A stretch of 64,000 bases of DNA from Lacinutrix himadriensis (GTDB taxonomy: Bacteria; Bacteroidota; Bacteroidia; Flavobacteriales; Flavobacteriaceae), in NCBI RefSeq assembly GCF_001418105.1, contig NZ_LIQI01000024.1:186001-250000 (forward strand), given 5' to 3'. The notes under the pieces were generated by a model. That model was not told where the DNA came from, made no database searches, and saw only the letters and a program-made list of their open reading frames with translations. Made by a program: the position numbers and the translations under genes. Positions 46,657 to 54,717 of the stretch are shown piece after piece. The first letter of the stretch is position 1; each line of letters opens with the position of its first letter.

Positions 46657-47868
46657 ATGGAAGCATATATAATAGACGGCATTAGAACACCAATAGGGAA
46701 CTACAAAGGCACATTATCTGCTGTGAGAACAGATGATTTGGGTGCGTTAGTAATTTCAGAAATCGTAAAAAGAAACCCAAGCATCCCAAAGGAAGCGTAT
46801 GACGATGTGATAATGGGTTGCGCAAACCAAGCAGGAGAAGACAATCGTAATGTTGCGAGAATGTCCGCTTTATTAGCAGGTTTGCCATTTACCGTTCCTG
46901 GAGAAACTGTAAACCGTTTATGTAGTTCGGGATTATCGGCAATCATTCACGCAAATCGAGCTATAAAAGCAGGAGATGGAGACGTGTTTATTTCTGGTGG
47001 CGTGGAGAATATGACGCGCGGACCATACGTAATGGCAAAACCATCTACGGCATTTGGAGGCGATTCTAAAATGTACGATTCTACTTTCGGATGGCGTTTT
47101 ATCAATCCGAAAATGCAACAAATGTATGGTACAGACGGCATGGGAATGACAGCTGAAAACCTAGTCGAAAAATATAATATCTCTAGAGAAGATCAAGATA
47201 AGTTCGCACTTTGGAGTCAGGAGAAAGCAACCAAAGCACAAGAAAACGGACGCTTAGCAAAAGAAATCGTAACGGTAGAAATTCCGCAACGTAAAAAAGA
47301 TCCAATTCTTTTTTCTAAAGATGAATTTGTAAAACCAACAAGCTCTTTAGCGATTTTAGGAAAACTAAGAGCCGCATTCAAAAAAGAAGGTGGAAGTGTA
47401 ACTGCTGGAAACTCTTCAGGATTAAACGACGGAGCAGCAGCAACTATTATCGCTTCAGCAGATGCAGTAAAAAAATACAACCTAAAACCATTAGCACGAA
47501 TAGTAAGTTCTGCAGTGGTTGGTGTCGAACCAAGAATTATGGGGATTGGTCCTGTGCAAGCTTCTAATAAAGCATTGGCTAAAGCAGGATTGACCATGGA
47601 AGATATGGATATTATCGAGCTTAACGAAGCCTTTGCAGCGCAAGCATTGGCATGTATTCGCGCTTGGGGATTGGCAGATAACGACCCGCGAATTAATCCA
47701 AATGGAGGTGCGATTGCTATTGGTCACCCGCTTGGTGTTACAGGTGCAAGAGTCGCTTTTTCAGCAGCTTTAGAATTAAAAGAGAAGAACAAAAAATACG
47801 CGTTAATTACCATGTGTATTGGTGTTGGACAAGGTTATGCGGCGATTATTGAGAATGTAAACTTGTAA
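46657..47868 (+). CDS. paaJ: 3-oxoadipyl-CoA thiolase PaaJ
   Basis: 403 residues from the second ATG (46657); the ATG at 46651 sits on the edge of a hairpin and adds two residues. Nucleophile Cys89 in NRLCSSGLSA, general base in GGAIAIGHPLGVTGAR, second Cys in MCIGVGQG. It cleaves 3-oxoadipyl-CoA to succinyl-CoA and acetyl-CoA, the last step of the pathway. Confidence 0.95.
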   Translation: MEAYIIDGIRTPIGNYKGTLSAVRTDDLGALVISEIVKRNPSIPKEAYDDVIMGCANQAGEDNRNVARMSALLAGLPFTVPGETVNRLCSSGLSAIIHANRAIKAGDGDVFISGGVENMTRGPYVMAKPSTAFGGDSKMYDSTFGWRFINPKMQQMYGTDGMGMTAENLVEKYNISREDQDKFALWSQEKATKAQENGRLAKEIVTVEIPQRKKDPILFSKDEFVKPTSSLAILGKLRAAFKKEGGSVTAGNSSGLNDGAAATIIASADAVKKYNLKPLARIVSSAVVGVEPRIMGIGPVQASNKALAKAGLTMEDMDIIELNEAFAAQALACIRAWGLADNDPRINPNGGAIAIGHPLGVTGARVAFSAALELKEKNKKYALITMCIGVGQGYAAIIENVNL

Positions 47869-47876
47869 GATAGTAT

Positions 47877-47965
47877 GGGCGTTACCCAAAGGGTCGCGCT
47901 TTCACTACTCGCTCTTTTTGAGAAAAACAAAAAGGAGCTCAAACAGACCGTTCAATCGCTAACGC
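47877..47965 (+). repeat. family E element, paaJ-VOC spacer
   Basis: Second full copy of the element at 39689-39778: GGGCGTTAC start, internal CTCTTTTTG..CAAAAAGGAGCTC arms, CAATCGCTAACGC end. The two copies are nearly identical over about 90 nt. Confidence 0.85.
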
Positions 47966-48002
47966 AAACATACGCGAAGATAAAGAGCTTTAAAGGAATC
48001 AT

Positions 48003-48392
48003 ATGAAAATAGAAAGAATAGGTGTCATTTTATACGTAAAAGCATATCAGGAATGTGTTCGTTTTTATACCGAAATTTTAAACCTTCCTATTTTATTTCA
48101 GAATGAAGAATTAACTAGTTTCGATTTATTCGGAACCTATTTAATGGTTGAAAAAGAAGATAGATCTGCGTATTTAGAAGATAATTCAGAAAATAGAAAC
48201 TATAGCTGTTTGCGAATAAATGTAGCAGATGTCAAAGAGGCCTCTAATGCACTTAAAAAACAAAATATCGAAGTAGATTACCAAGAACATGCTTGGGGGA
48301 AAGTAGCAAAATTTAAAGATCCAGATGGAAATTTAATTGCTTTTAAAGATGAAGAAAGTTTTGTTAAACAAATAGAAGATTATAAAAAGTAA
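48003..48392 (+). CDS. VOC (glyoxalase/dioxygenase) family protein
   Basis: 129-residue vicinal-oxygen-chelate fold: two beta-alpha-beta-beta-beta modules, the second with KFKDPDGNLIAFKDE. Metal ligands could be His104 and the Glu near 118. The substrate is unknown. It stands 1 nt before paaZ and is therefore probably co-translated with it. Confidence 0.85.
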   Translation: MKIERIGVILYVKAYQECVRFYTEILNLPILFQNEELTSFDLFGTYLMVEKEDRSAYLEDNSENRNYSCLRINVADVKEASNALKKQNIEVDYQEHAWGKVAKFKDPDGNLIAFKDEESFVKQIEDYKK

Positions 48393-48393
48393 G

Positions 48394-50895
48394 ATGGATA
48401 AGATTCAACACTATGTCCAAGGACAATGGACAACAGGTAAAGAAGAAGGGACACCAATTCTAGATGCAGTAACTGGCGAAGCTTTTACAAGCGTTGCTAT
48501 TGAAGGTTTAGACGTTCCAGAAATTCTAAACTACGGAAGAACAAAAGGAGGAGAAGTCCTTCGTAAAATGACGTTTCAAGAACGTGGAAACATGCTTAAA
48601 AGTTTAGCATTATATCTTACCAAAAGAAAAAATGCGTTTTACGAATTGAGTTATAGAACAGGAGCAACCAAAGTAGATAGTTGGATAGATATCGAAGGTG
48701 GTTTCGGAAACTTATTTGCTAATGCTTCCTTACGTAAACTGTTTCCAAATCAATCGTATCACGTAGAAGGGGATGCTATCGATTTATCTCGTGGCGGACG
48801 CTTTATGGCGCATCATATTATGGTACCTAAAAAAGGAGTAGCAGTGCATATTAATGCATTCAATTTTCCGGTTTGGGGAATGTTAGAAAAATGTGCAGTA
48901 AACTGGATGGCTGGAGTTCCTGCTGTGGTTTTACCAGCACCTTCCACTTCGTATTTAGCCGAAGCTGTTGCCAAAGAAATAATCGCCTCAGGTATTTTAC
49001 CAGAAGGCGCATTGCAAATCATAAACGGAACCGTAAAAACCATTCTTGACACTGTAGAGTCTCAAGATGTTGTCACTTTTACGGGTTCTGCAAAAGTAGG
49101 ACGCTTATTAAAAGCACATCCGCAATTGATACAAGAATCTGTGCCATTTACCATGGAAGCCGATTCTTTAAACGCATCCATTTTAGGAGAAGATGCCGTT
49201 CCCGGAACACCAGAATTCGACTTGTTTATTAAAGAAGTCCGAAAAGAAATGACAGTAAAAGCTGGACAAAAATGTACTGCGATACGTAGAATTATTGTTC
49301 CGCAAAATTTAGTAGAAGATGTGCAATCGGCATTATCAAAAGCTTTAGATAAAGTAACTATTGGAGACCCAAGATTGAAAGAAGTTAGAATGGGGTCGCT
49401 AGTAAGTCATCAACAAGTGCAAGCAGTTAGAGATTCTGTAAATGATTTATCCAAAGAAGCACAAATCGTTTATGGAAGTTTAGATCAAATAAACACCATT
49501 GGAGCAGATGCTAAAAAAGGTGCTTTTATTAGTCCGATTTTATTACGTTCTGATCATCCTTTTGAAAATACCGTTATTCATGAACGTGAAGCTTTCGGAC
49601 CAGTAAGTACTATAATGCCTTATAAAAATTTAGATGAAGCGATTACTTTAGCACAAATGGGTAAAGGTTCGCTAGTTTCTTCTATTGCAACAAACGATGA
49701 TAAGATTGCGAAAGAGTATGTTATAAATGCAGCATCTCATCATGGTCGTATAATGGTGGTTAATCGTGATATGGCTAAAGAAAGTACTGGTCATGGTTCG
49801 CCATTACCATATTTAGTTCATGGAGGTCCAGGTCGTGCTGGAGGTGGCGAAGAAATGGGAGGAATGCGTGGAATAAAACATTATTTACAGCGCACAGCAA
49901 TCCAAGGTTCACCAACTACAATTACAGAAATCACTGGTATTTACCAGCAAAACGCAAAATATAAGGAAGCGCCACAGCATCCATTTAAATACCATTGGGA
50001 AGACATCCAACCAGGAATGTCTATGAAAACCCACAGACGTACATTTACCGATACCGATATTATCAATTTTGCAAATGTCACTTGGGATCATTTCTACGCG
50101 CATACAGATATTACCTCTTTAGATGGAAGTATTTTCGAACAAAGAACGGCCCATGGTTATTTTATTATTTCAGCTGCAGCAGGATTATTCGTCTACCCAA
50201 ATAAAGGACCAGTTTCTGCGAATTACGGATTAGAAGAATGCAGATTCTTACGTCCGTTATATCACAACGATACGATTTATGTAAGACTTACTTGTAAGCA
50301 AAAAGTAGATAGAGATGTTGCTTCGGCAGAACATCCTAGCGGAATTGTAAAATGGTATGCAGAAATTTTTGACGCGAATACCGATGAGAAAGTAGCATTT
50401 GCAACGGTCTTAACCATGGTTCAGAAAAAGCAAGAAGTTTTAACCGAAATGACGGAAGATAAAATCAACGCATGTCTTTCTGCATTAAAAGAAGATGCGA
50501 AACCTGAATGGGGAATGATGACGCCGCAGCACATGATCGAGCATTTGGAGTATACCTATAAAATCGCATCTGGAGAAATTCAGGATTTTGAAATTGCAAC
50601 GCCTTCAACCATTTTAGACAAAGTGCATAATAGTTTATGGAACTATGATAAGTTTCCGAAGAATAGTCAATTTCCACAATTGGAAAAAGATACTTTAGAA
50701 CCTTTAAAGCATCCTGATTTAGCAACAGCTATTGAAAAGTTTAAAGCACAACGTGAAAAGTATATAGAATTTTTTAAAGAAAATCCAGAAGCTAAATTAA
50801 AGAATTTAGTTTTCGGAGAATTGAATAAATACGAATCGTATTTACTAGAAAGAAAACATTTGAATCATCATTTTGAACAATTTGGATTACTGTAA
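48394..50895 (+). CDS. paaZ: bifunctional PaaZ with extra C-terminal domain
   Basis: 833 residues, about 150 longer than typical PaaZ (about 680). Aldehyde dehydrogenase (1-~520; catalytic Glu in MEADSLN, Cys294 in AGQKCTAIRR) and MaoC-like hydratase (about 530-680; hot dog with FTDTDIINFANVTWDHFYAH). It opens the oxepin ring and oxidises the aldehyde product. The extra C-terminal part (about 685-833; MTPQHMIEHLEYTYKI and KHLNHHFEQFGLL) looks like a DinB/DUF1569-type helical bundle with conserved His. It may be a fusion with a neighbouring gene. Confidence 0.93.
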   Translation: MDKIQHYVQGQWTTGKEEGTPILDAVTGEAFTSVAIEGLDVPEILNYGRTKGGEVLRKMTFQERGNMLKSLALYLTKRKNAFYELSYRTGATKVDSWIDIEGGFGNLFANASLRKLFPNQSYHVEGDAIDLSRGGRFMAHHIMVPKKGVAVHINAFNFPVWGMLEKCAVNWMAGVPAVVLPAPSTSYLAEAVAKEIIASGILPEGALQIINGTVKTILDTVESQDVVTFTGSAKVGRLLKAHPQLIQESVPFTMEADSLNASILGEDAVPGTPEFDLFIKEVRKEMTVKAGQKCTAIRRIIVPQNLVEDVQSALSKALDKVTIGDPRLKEVRMGSLVSHQQVQAVRDSVNDLSKEAQIVYGSLDQINTIGADAKKGAFISPILLRSDHPFENTVIHEREAFGPVSTIMPYKNLDEAITLAQMGKGSLVSSIATNDDKIAKEYVINAASHHGRIMVVNRDMAKESTGHGSPLPYLVHGGPGRAGGGEEMGGMRGIKHYLQRTAIQGSPTTITEITGIYQQNAKYKEAPQHPFKYHWEDIQPGMSMKTHRRTFTDTDIINFANVTWDHFYAHTDITSLDGSIFEQRTAHGYFIISAAAGLFVYPNKGPVSANYGLEECRFLRPLYHNDTIYVRLTCKQKVDRDVASAEHPSGIVKWYAEIFDANTDEKVAFATVLTMVQKKQEVLTEMTEDKINACLSALKEDAKPEWGMMTPQHMIEHLEYTYKIASGEIQDFEIATPSTILDKVHNSLWNYDKFPKNSQFPQLEKDTLEPLKHPDLATAIEKFKAQREKYIEFFKENPEAKLKNLVFGELNKYESYLLERKHLNHHFEQFGLL

Positions 50896-50912
50896 TTATT
50901 AATAGAAAGTCA

Positions 50913-50931
50913 CTGCGCATTTATTGCGCAG
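50913..50931. repeat. CTGCGCA hairpin upstream of the GIY-YIG remnant
   Basis: CTGCGCA-ATTTA-type loop-TGCGCAG; a related hairpin, AATGCGCA..TGCGCATT, lies at 51306-51326 after the gene. Confidence 0.6.
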
Positions 50932-50983
50932 TCGCTTGAATTTTAGCGATAATATAAATTGCAGTCGCTTAAATTGAAACGAA

Positions 50984-51301
50984 ATGTCGAAAAAATATTA
51001 TACATAGATTCTAACACATGAAAGAAATCACATCTTTTATGTTGGTGTAACAAATAATATGGAACGAAGAATGAGTGAACATAAAACAGCAACTTTTGGC
51101 ACTCACGTTGGGCATTACAACATTAAAAAATTAGTCTATTTTGAAGCGCATACCGATATACGAATTGCCATCAGAAGAGAAAAGACCATTAAGAAATGGA
51201 AAAAAGAATGGAAGAAGAATCAAATAACCGAAATGAATCCGAAATGGATTGATTTGAGTTTAGATTGGGACCTTTCTAAATATAACGAGAACAAAGATTA
51301 A
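50984..51301 (+). pseudogene. GIY-YIG endonuclease (YhbQ-like), in-frame stop at codon 8
   Basis: Read from ATG 50984, the frame is MSKKYYT-stop-ILTHERNHIFYVGVTNNMERRMSEHK and continues to 51301. It is in frame throughout, with TAG at 51005-51007 in place of the conserved tyrosine codon of the GIY motif (family sequence YYxYIL). The YIG part is FYVG, and the Arg and Glu of the active site follow. Without read-through, only a truncated protein from 51059 could form, lacking the first catalytic strand. Hairpins rich in TGCGCA flank the gene on both sides. Confidence 0.7.
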
Positions 51302-51305
51302 TACG

Positions 51306-51326
51306 AATGCGCAACAAGTGCGCATT
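51306..51326. repeat. AATGCGCA palindrome downstream of the GIY-YIG remnant
   Basis: Perfect 8-base arms AATGCGCA (51306-51313) and TGCGCATT (51319-51326) around ACAAG, 15 nt before the next gene. Confidence 0.65.
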
Positions 51327-51340
51327 GACAAACTAAGAAT

Positions 51341-52093
51341 ATGAGTACACCATACGTAACATTAGATATACAAAACGAAGTAGGATACATCGAGTTTTTC
51401 CATCCTGCACACAATTCCTTGCCTGGAGATGTTTTAGCAAAACTAGCGCAAACCATTACAGATGCTGGAACTAACGACGCTATTAAAGTAGTGGTTCTTA
51501 AAAGTGGTGGAGATAGAACTTTTTGCGCAGGAGCAAGTTTCGAAGAACTAATAAACATCAACGATGCAGCAACAGGGAAAGTATTCTTTTCTGGATTCGC
51601 AAACGTGATTAATGCGATGCGTAAATGTCCGAAATTTATTATCGGACGCATTCAAGGAAAAACCGTTGGTGGTGGCGTTGGATTAGCAGCTGCAACCGAT
51701 TATTGTATGGCTTCCAAATTCGCAGCTATTAAGTTAAGCGAATTAAATATTGGTATTGGACCATTTGTAGTCGGACCAGCAATAGAGCGTAAAATGGGTT
51801 TAAGCGCTATGTCGCAAATCGCAATTGACGCAAATACATTTTATCCTGCAGAATGGGCGAAACAAAAAGGTTTATTCACGCAAGTGTATGAAAGTACAGA
51901 AGCACTAGATGAAGCAGTAAAAACAACAGCAGAACACTTATGTACTTATAATACAGAAGCGATGCTAGAAATAAAAAAAGTATTCTGGCAAGGAACAGAT
52001 CATTGGGATGCATTATTAGCAGAACGCGCGGCGACTAGTGGTAAACTTGTATTAAGTGATTTTACAAAAGAAAAATTAAAAGGATTTAAATAG
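51341..52093 (+). CDS. enoyl-CoA hydratase/isomerase family protein (PaaF candidate)
   Basis: 250-residue crotonase fold: FFHPAHNSLPGD, oxyanion loop RTFCAGASFEEL, GKTVGGGVGLAAATD and IKLSELNIGIGPFVVG. By position it is the second crotonase of the paa cluster and could be PaaF (2,3-dehydroadipyl-CoA hydratase). It also resembles methylglutaconyl-CoA hydratases, so the substrate is uncertain. It abuts the next gene. Confidence 0.85.
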   Translation: MSTPYVTLDIQNEVGYIEFFHPAHNSLPGDVLAKLAQTITDAGTNDAIKVVVLKSGGDRTFCAGASFEELININDAATGKVFFSGFANVINAMRKCPKFIIGRIQGKTVGGGVGLAAATDYCMASKFAAIKLSELNIGIGPFVVGPAIERKMGLSAMSQIAIDANTFYPAEWAKQKGLFTQVYESTEALDEAVKTTAEHLCTYNTEAMLEIKKVFWQGTDHWDALLAERAATSGKLVLSDFTKEKLKGFK

Positions 52094-52432
52094 ATGTTTC
52101 ATTATAATGATAAAAAATTTAAAGCTGTAAAGAACACTAGCAATGGTGAGACTTCAGAAGAAACTATTTTTCATTATAAGCAAACAAAAAATATAGTAAC
52201 AGCCACTTATTCTGGAGGCCAAATTATAGAAGGTCATCTTATAGGTTTAGTTTCCAAACATGGAGAAATAAACATGAGATACCACCAGGTGAATGCGAAT
52301 GGCGATTTAATGACAGGCGTTTGCAAATCTATTCCAGAAATGGGATCTAATGGAAAAATTAGATTGCATGAAGCATGGCAATGGACCTCAGGAGATAAAA
52401 GTAAAGGCAATTCAATAATAGAAGAATTATAA
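52094..52432 (+). CDS. small beta-rich protein (often named N-acetylglutamate synthase-like in Bacteroidota)
   Basis: 112 residues of antiparallel beta strands: MFHYNDKKFKAVKNTSNGE at the start, a central YSGGQIIEGHLIG and C-terminal RLHEAWQWTSGDKSKGNSIIEEL. Homologues carry the name N-acetylglutamate synthase in databases without an acetyltransferase fold being visible, so I give no function. It starts directly after the hydratase stop and ends 1 nt before paaY. Confidence 0.65.
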   Translation: MFHYNDKKFKAVKNTSNGETSEETIFHYKQTKNIVTATYSGGQIIEGHLIGLVSKHGEINMRYHQVNANGDLMTGVCKSIPEMGSNGKIRLHEAWQWTSGDKSKGNSIIEEL

Positions 52433-52433
52433 T

Positions 52434-53030
52434 ATGATTTACAGTTTTAAAGGCTATACACCAGTGGTTCATGAATCCAGTTTCGTGCATCCGCTTGCGG
52501 CAGTAACAGGAAACGTCATCATTGGCAAAAACTGTTATGTTGGTCCGGGAGCAGCCATTCGTGGCGATTGGGGGCAAATCATTTTAGAAGATGGCGTCAA
52601 CGTGCAAGAGAATTGTACGGTGCACATGTTTCCTGGAAAATCTATTACGCTTAAAGAAAGTGCACATGTTGGTCATGGAGCCATTATTCACGGCGCCAAT
52701 TTGGGTAGAAATTGCTTAATAGGAATGAACACCGTAATCATGGACGATGTCGAAATTGGCGATGAATCCATAGTTGGAGCAATGGCATTTGTAAAAGCCG
52801 AAACTAAAATCCCGAACCGAAGTTTAGTCGTTGGTAATCCTGCCAAAGTCATCAAGCAGGTTAGTGATGAAATGATTGCGTGGAAAACAAAAGGCACGCA
52901 ATTGTATCAGCAATTACCAGCAGATTGCTATGAGAGTTTAAAAGCTGTAGAACCGTTACGGGAAGTGCCAGAAAATATGAAAATGCAAGAAGGAGCTTAT
53001 GATACCCTTCGCGATTTTTTAAAGAAATAG
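52434..53030 (+). CDS. paaY: PaaY, gamma-carbonic-anhydrase-like hexapeptide protein
   Basis: 198 residues with left-handed beta-helix hexapeptide repeats (IIGKNCYVGPGAAIRGDWG onwards) and the metal histidines in ENCTVHMFPG, HVGHGAIIHGA. In E. coli PaaY is a thioesterase that relieves dead-end CoA esters in this pathway. It ends the main paa operon. Confidence 0.93.
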   Translation: MIYSFKGYTPVVHESSFVHPLAAVTGNVIIGKNCYVGPGAAIRGDWGQIILEDGVNVQENCTVHMFPGKSITLKESAHVGHGAIIHGANLGRNCLIGMNTVIMDDVEIGDESIVGAMAFVKAETKIPNRSLVVGNPAKVIKQVSDEMIAWKTKGTQLYQQLPADCYESLKAVEPLREVPENMKMQEGAYDTLRDFLKK

Positions 53031-53062
53031 TTGGTTTAATCCAATGTGAATTTATTGAAGTT

Positions 53063-53266
53063 GGCGTTACCACAAGGGTCGCGCTTTACACTATATCTTT
53101 TTTACTTGTTCTCGATACAAAATTGCAAAAAGCAATTTCACTAGAACTGAGATAAAAAAGGATGCCGTTTCAATCGCTAACGCAAATTGCGGTAAAAACA
53201 AAGATAGAATAAACTAACAAACGCTAGTTAATACGTTTTGTCATTCTGCACTAGATGCGGAATCTA
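53063..53266. repeat. repeat-packed spacer paaY-E2 (family E with nested C, then A)
   Basis: Family E element (53063-53183) containing a reverse family C copy (53106-53150), and a family A copy with TTCTGCA/TGCGGAA arms (53237-53266). The operator-like site lies between them. Confidence 0.8.
53212..53229 (+). promoter_or_regulatory. second TetR-type operator, before E2/E1
   Basis: AACTAACAAACGCTAGTT matches the paaE operator AACTAACAAGTGTTAGTT at 15 of 18 positions, 58 nt before the E2 ATG. Confidence 0.55.
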
Positions 53267-53287
53267 TAAAATAAAAGAAAAAAGACC

Positions 53288-54601
53288 ATGTCTAATTACG
53301 AATTAAAGATGCCCAAAATGGGCGAAAGCATAACGGAAGGTACCATAATCAATTGGTTAGTTGCAGAAGGAGATTCTTTTGAAGAAGGAGATATCCTTTT
53401 AGAAGTGGCTACCGATAAAGTAGATAACGAAGTGCCAGCACCAGCTTCAGGAACATTAATAAAAACGATGTTTCAAGCAAAAGATGTGGTTCCTGTTGGA
53501 GGAGTTATGGCTATTCTAGAAGTTTCCGAAGAAGTAAAATCTTCAGAAAAGAAAGATGTCACTCTGAGCGCAGTCGAAGCGTCTCAGAAAAAGAAAGAAG
53601 TAAAAAAGAAACGTACTGTCATTCCGAGCGTAGCCGAGAAATCTCCATCTAACTCATTTTCAGTAAACAACACCAACACCTTCTTTTCTCCATTAGTAAT
53701 TAAAATAGCAAAAGAGCATCACATTAGTTTTGAAGAATTAGCACGAATTCCTGCAACAGGAAAAGAAGGCCGATTACGCAAAAGCGATGTGTTTCAATAT
53801 ATAGAAGAAGGACGACCTTTTAAGTTTGCACAGTCAGTTGCAGAAAAAGATCCAACAGCATATAGAATTCCGCAATTAAATTTCGATAAAGGTAAAGGGA
53901 AAGTCATCGAAATGGATAGAATGCGCCAAATGATTGCAGATCACATGGTGTATTCTAAACATACATCACCTCATGTTACTGCTTATGTAGAAGCAGATAT
54001 GACGAATATGGTCAACTGGAGAAATGCAAATAAAGTCGCTTTTCAAGAAAAACACGGAGAACGTTTAACGTTTACGCCATTGTTTGTAGAAGCAGTTGCA
54101 AAAGCGGTAAAGGATTTTCCGAATATCAATGCATCTGTTGATGGTAATAACATTATAGTAAAAGAAAACATAAATATTGGTATGGCAACGGCATTACCAA
54201 GTGGGAACTTAATTGTTCCTGTGGTAAAAAATGCAGATACTAAAGACTTAAAAACCATAGCAGCTAACGTTAATGAACTTGCCGGAAAAGCGAGAGAAAA
54301 CAATTTAGTAGGAGACGATATCAAAGGTAGCACGTTCACTATTTCTAACGTAGGAACTTTTGGAAGTGTGATGGGAACACCAATTATCAATCAACCAGAA
54401 GTTGCCATCTTAGCTTTAGGAATTATTAAAAAAAGACCAGAAGTTATTACAACAGAAAAAGGAGATGAAATCGCTATTCGTAGTATGATGTACTTATCGC
54501 TTTCTTTCGATCATCGCGTTGTGGATGGCTTTTTAGGAGGAAGTTTTGTGCGAAGAGTTGCAGACTATTTTGAGCAATTTGATGTAGATAGAACTATTTA
54601 A
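53288..54601 (+). CDS. 2-oxo acid dehydrogenase E2 (dihydrolipoyl acyltransferase)
   Basis: 437 residues. Lipoyl domain (1-~80; Lys44 in ATDKVDNE), flexible linker, E3-binding domain (about 135-175, LARIPATGKEGRLRKSDV) and acyltransferase domain with HRVVDG (His409). Most like branched-chain E2. The linker contains two stretches whose DNA is repeat family D: residues about 90-100 (VTLSAVEASQ) and 110-120 (VIPSVAEKSP). It pairs with the fused E1 gene 116 nt downstream. Confidence 0.93.
   Translation: MSNYELKMPKMGESITEGTIINWLVAEGDSFEEGDILLEVATDKVDNEVPAPASGTLIKTMFQAKDVVPVGGVMAILEVSEEVKSSEKKDVTLSAVEASQKKKEVKKKRTVIPSVAEKSPSNSFSVNNTNTFFSPLVIKIAKEHHISFEELARIPATGKEGRLRKSDVFQYIEEGRPFKFAQSVAEKDPTAYRIPQLNFDKGKGKVIEMDRMRQMIADHMVYSKHTSPHVTAYVEADMTNMVNWRNANKVAFQEKHGERLTFTPLFVEAVAKAVKDFPNINASVDGNNIIVKENINIGMATALPSGNLIVPVVKNADTKDLKTIAANVNELAGKARENNLVGDDIKGSTFTISNVGTFGSVMGTPIINQPEVAILALGIIKKRPEVITTEKGDEIAIRSMMYLSLSFDHRVVDGFLGGSFVRRVADYFEQFDVDRTI
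53557..53646 (+). repeat. two family D repeats inside the E2 coding frame
   Basis: 53557-53586 (TGTCACTCTGAGCGCAGTCG then AAGCGTCTCA) and 53617-53646 (TGTCATTCCGAGCGTAGCCG then AGAAATCTCC) match the intergenic family D copies at 41294, 41360 and 42272. They are read as VTLSAVEASQ and VIPSVAEKSP. Confidence 0.8.
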
Positions 54602-54608
54602 TTAAGAG

Positions 54609-54713
54609 TTTGTCATCCCAAACTTGATTTGGGATCCAGTTTATAAAATGAAAGTTTAATAGATTCCGAATTGTATTACGGAACGACAGAAAATAACCGC
54701 TTTTGCGGTCACT
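54609..54713. repeat. repeat spacer E2-E1 (families A and B)
   Basis: A family A variant with CCCAAA/TTTGGG arms (54609-54638) and a family B hairpin ACCGCTTTTGCGGT (54696-54709) nine bases before the E1 ATG. Confidence 0.7.
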
Positions 54714-54717
54714 AAAG

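Noticed and set aside
46682-47727. Several minus-strand frames across paaJ
   Set aside because: They mirror the codon pattern of the thiolase gene and have no promoter or family resemblance.
39628-54713. CRISPR array
   Set aside because: Repeats differ in sequence and orientation, lie in spacers between genes and lack regular spacer lengths and cas genes.
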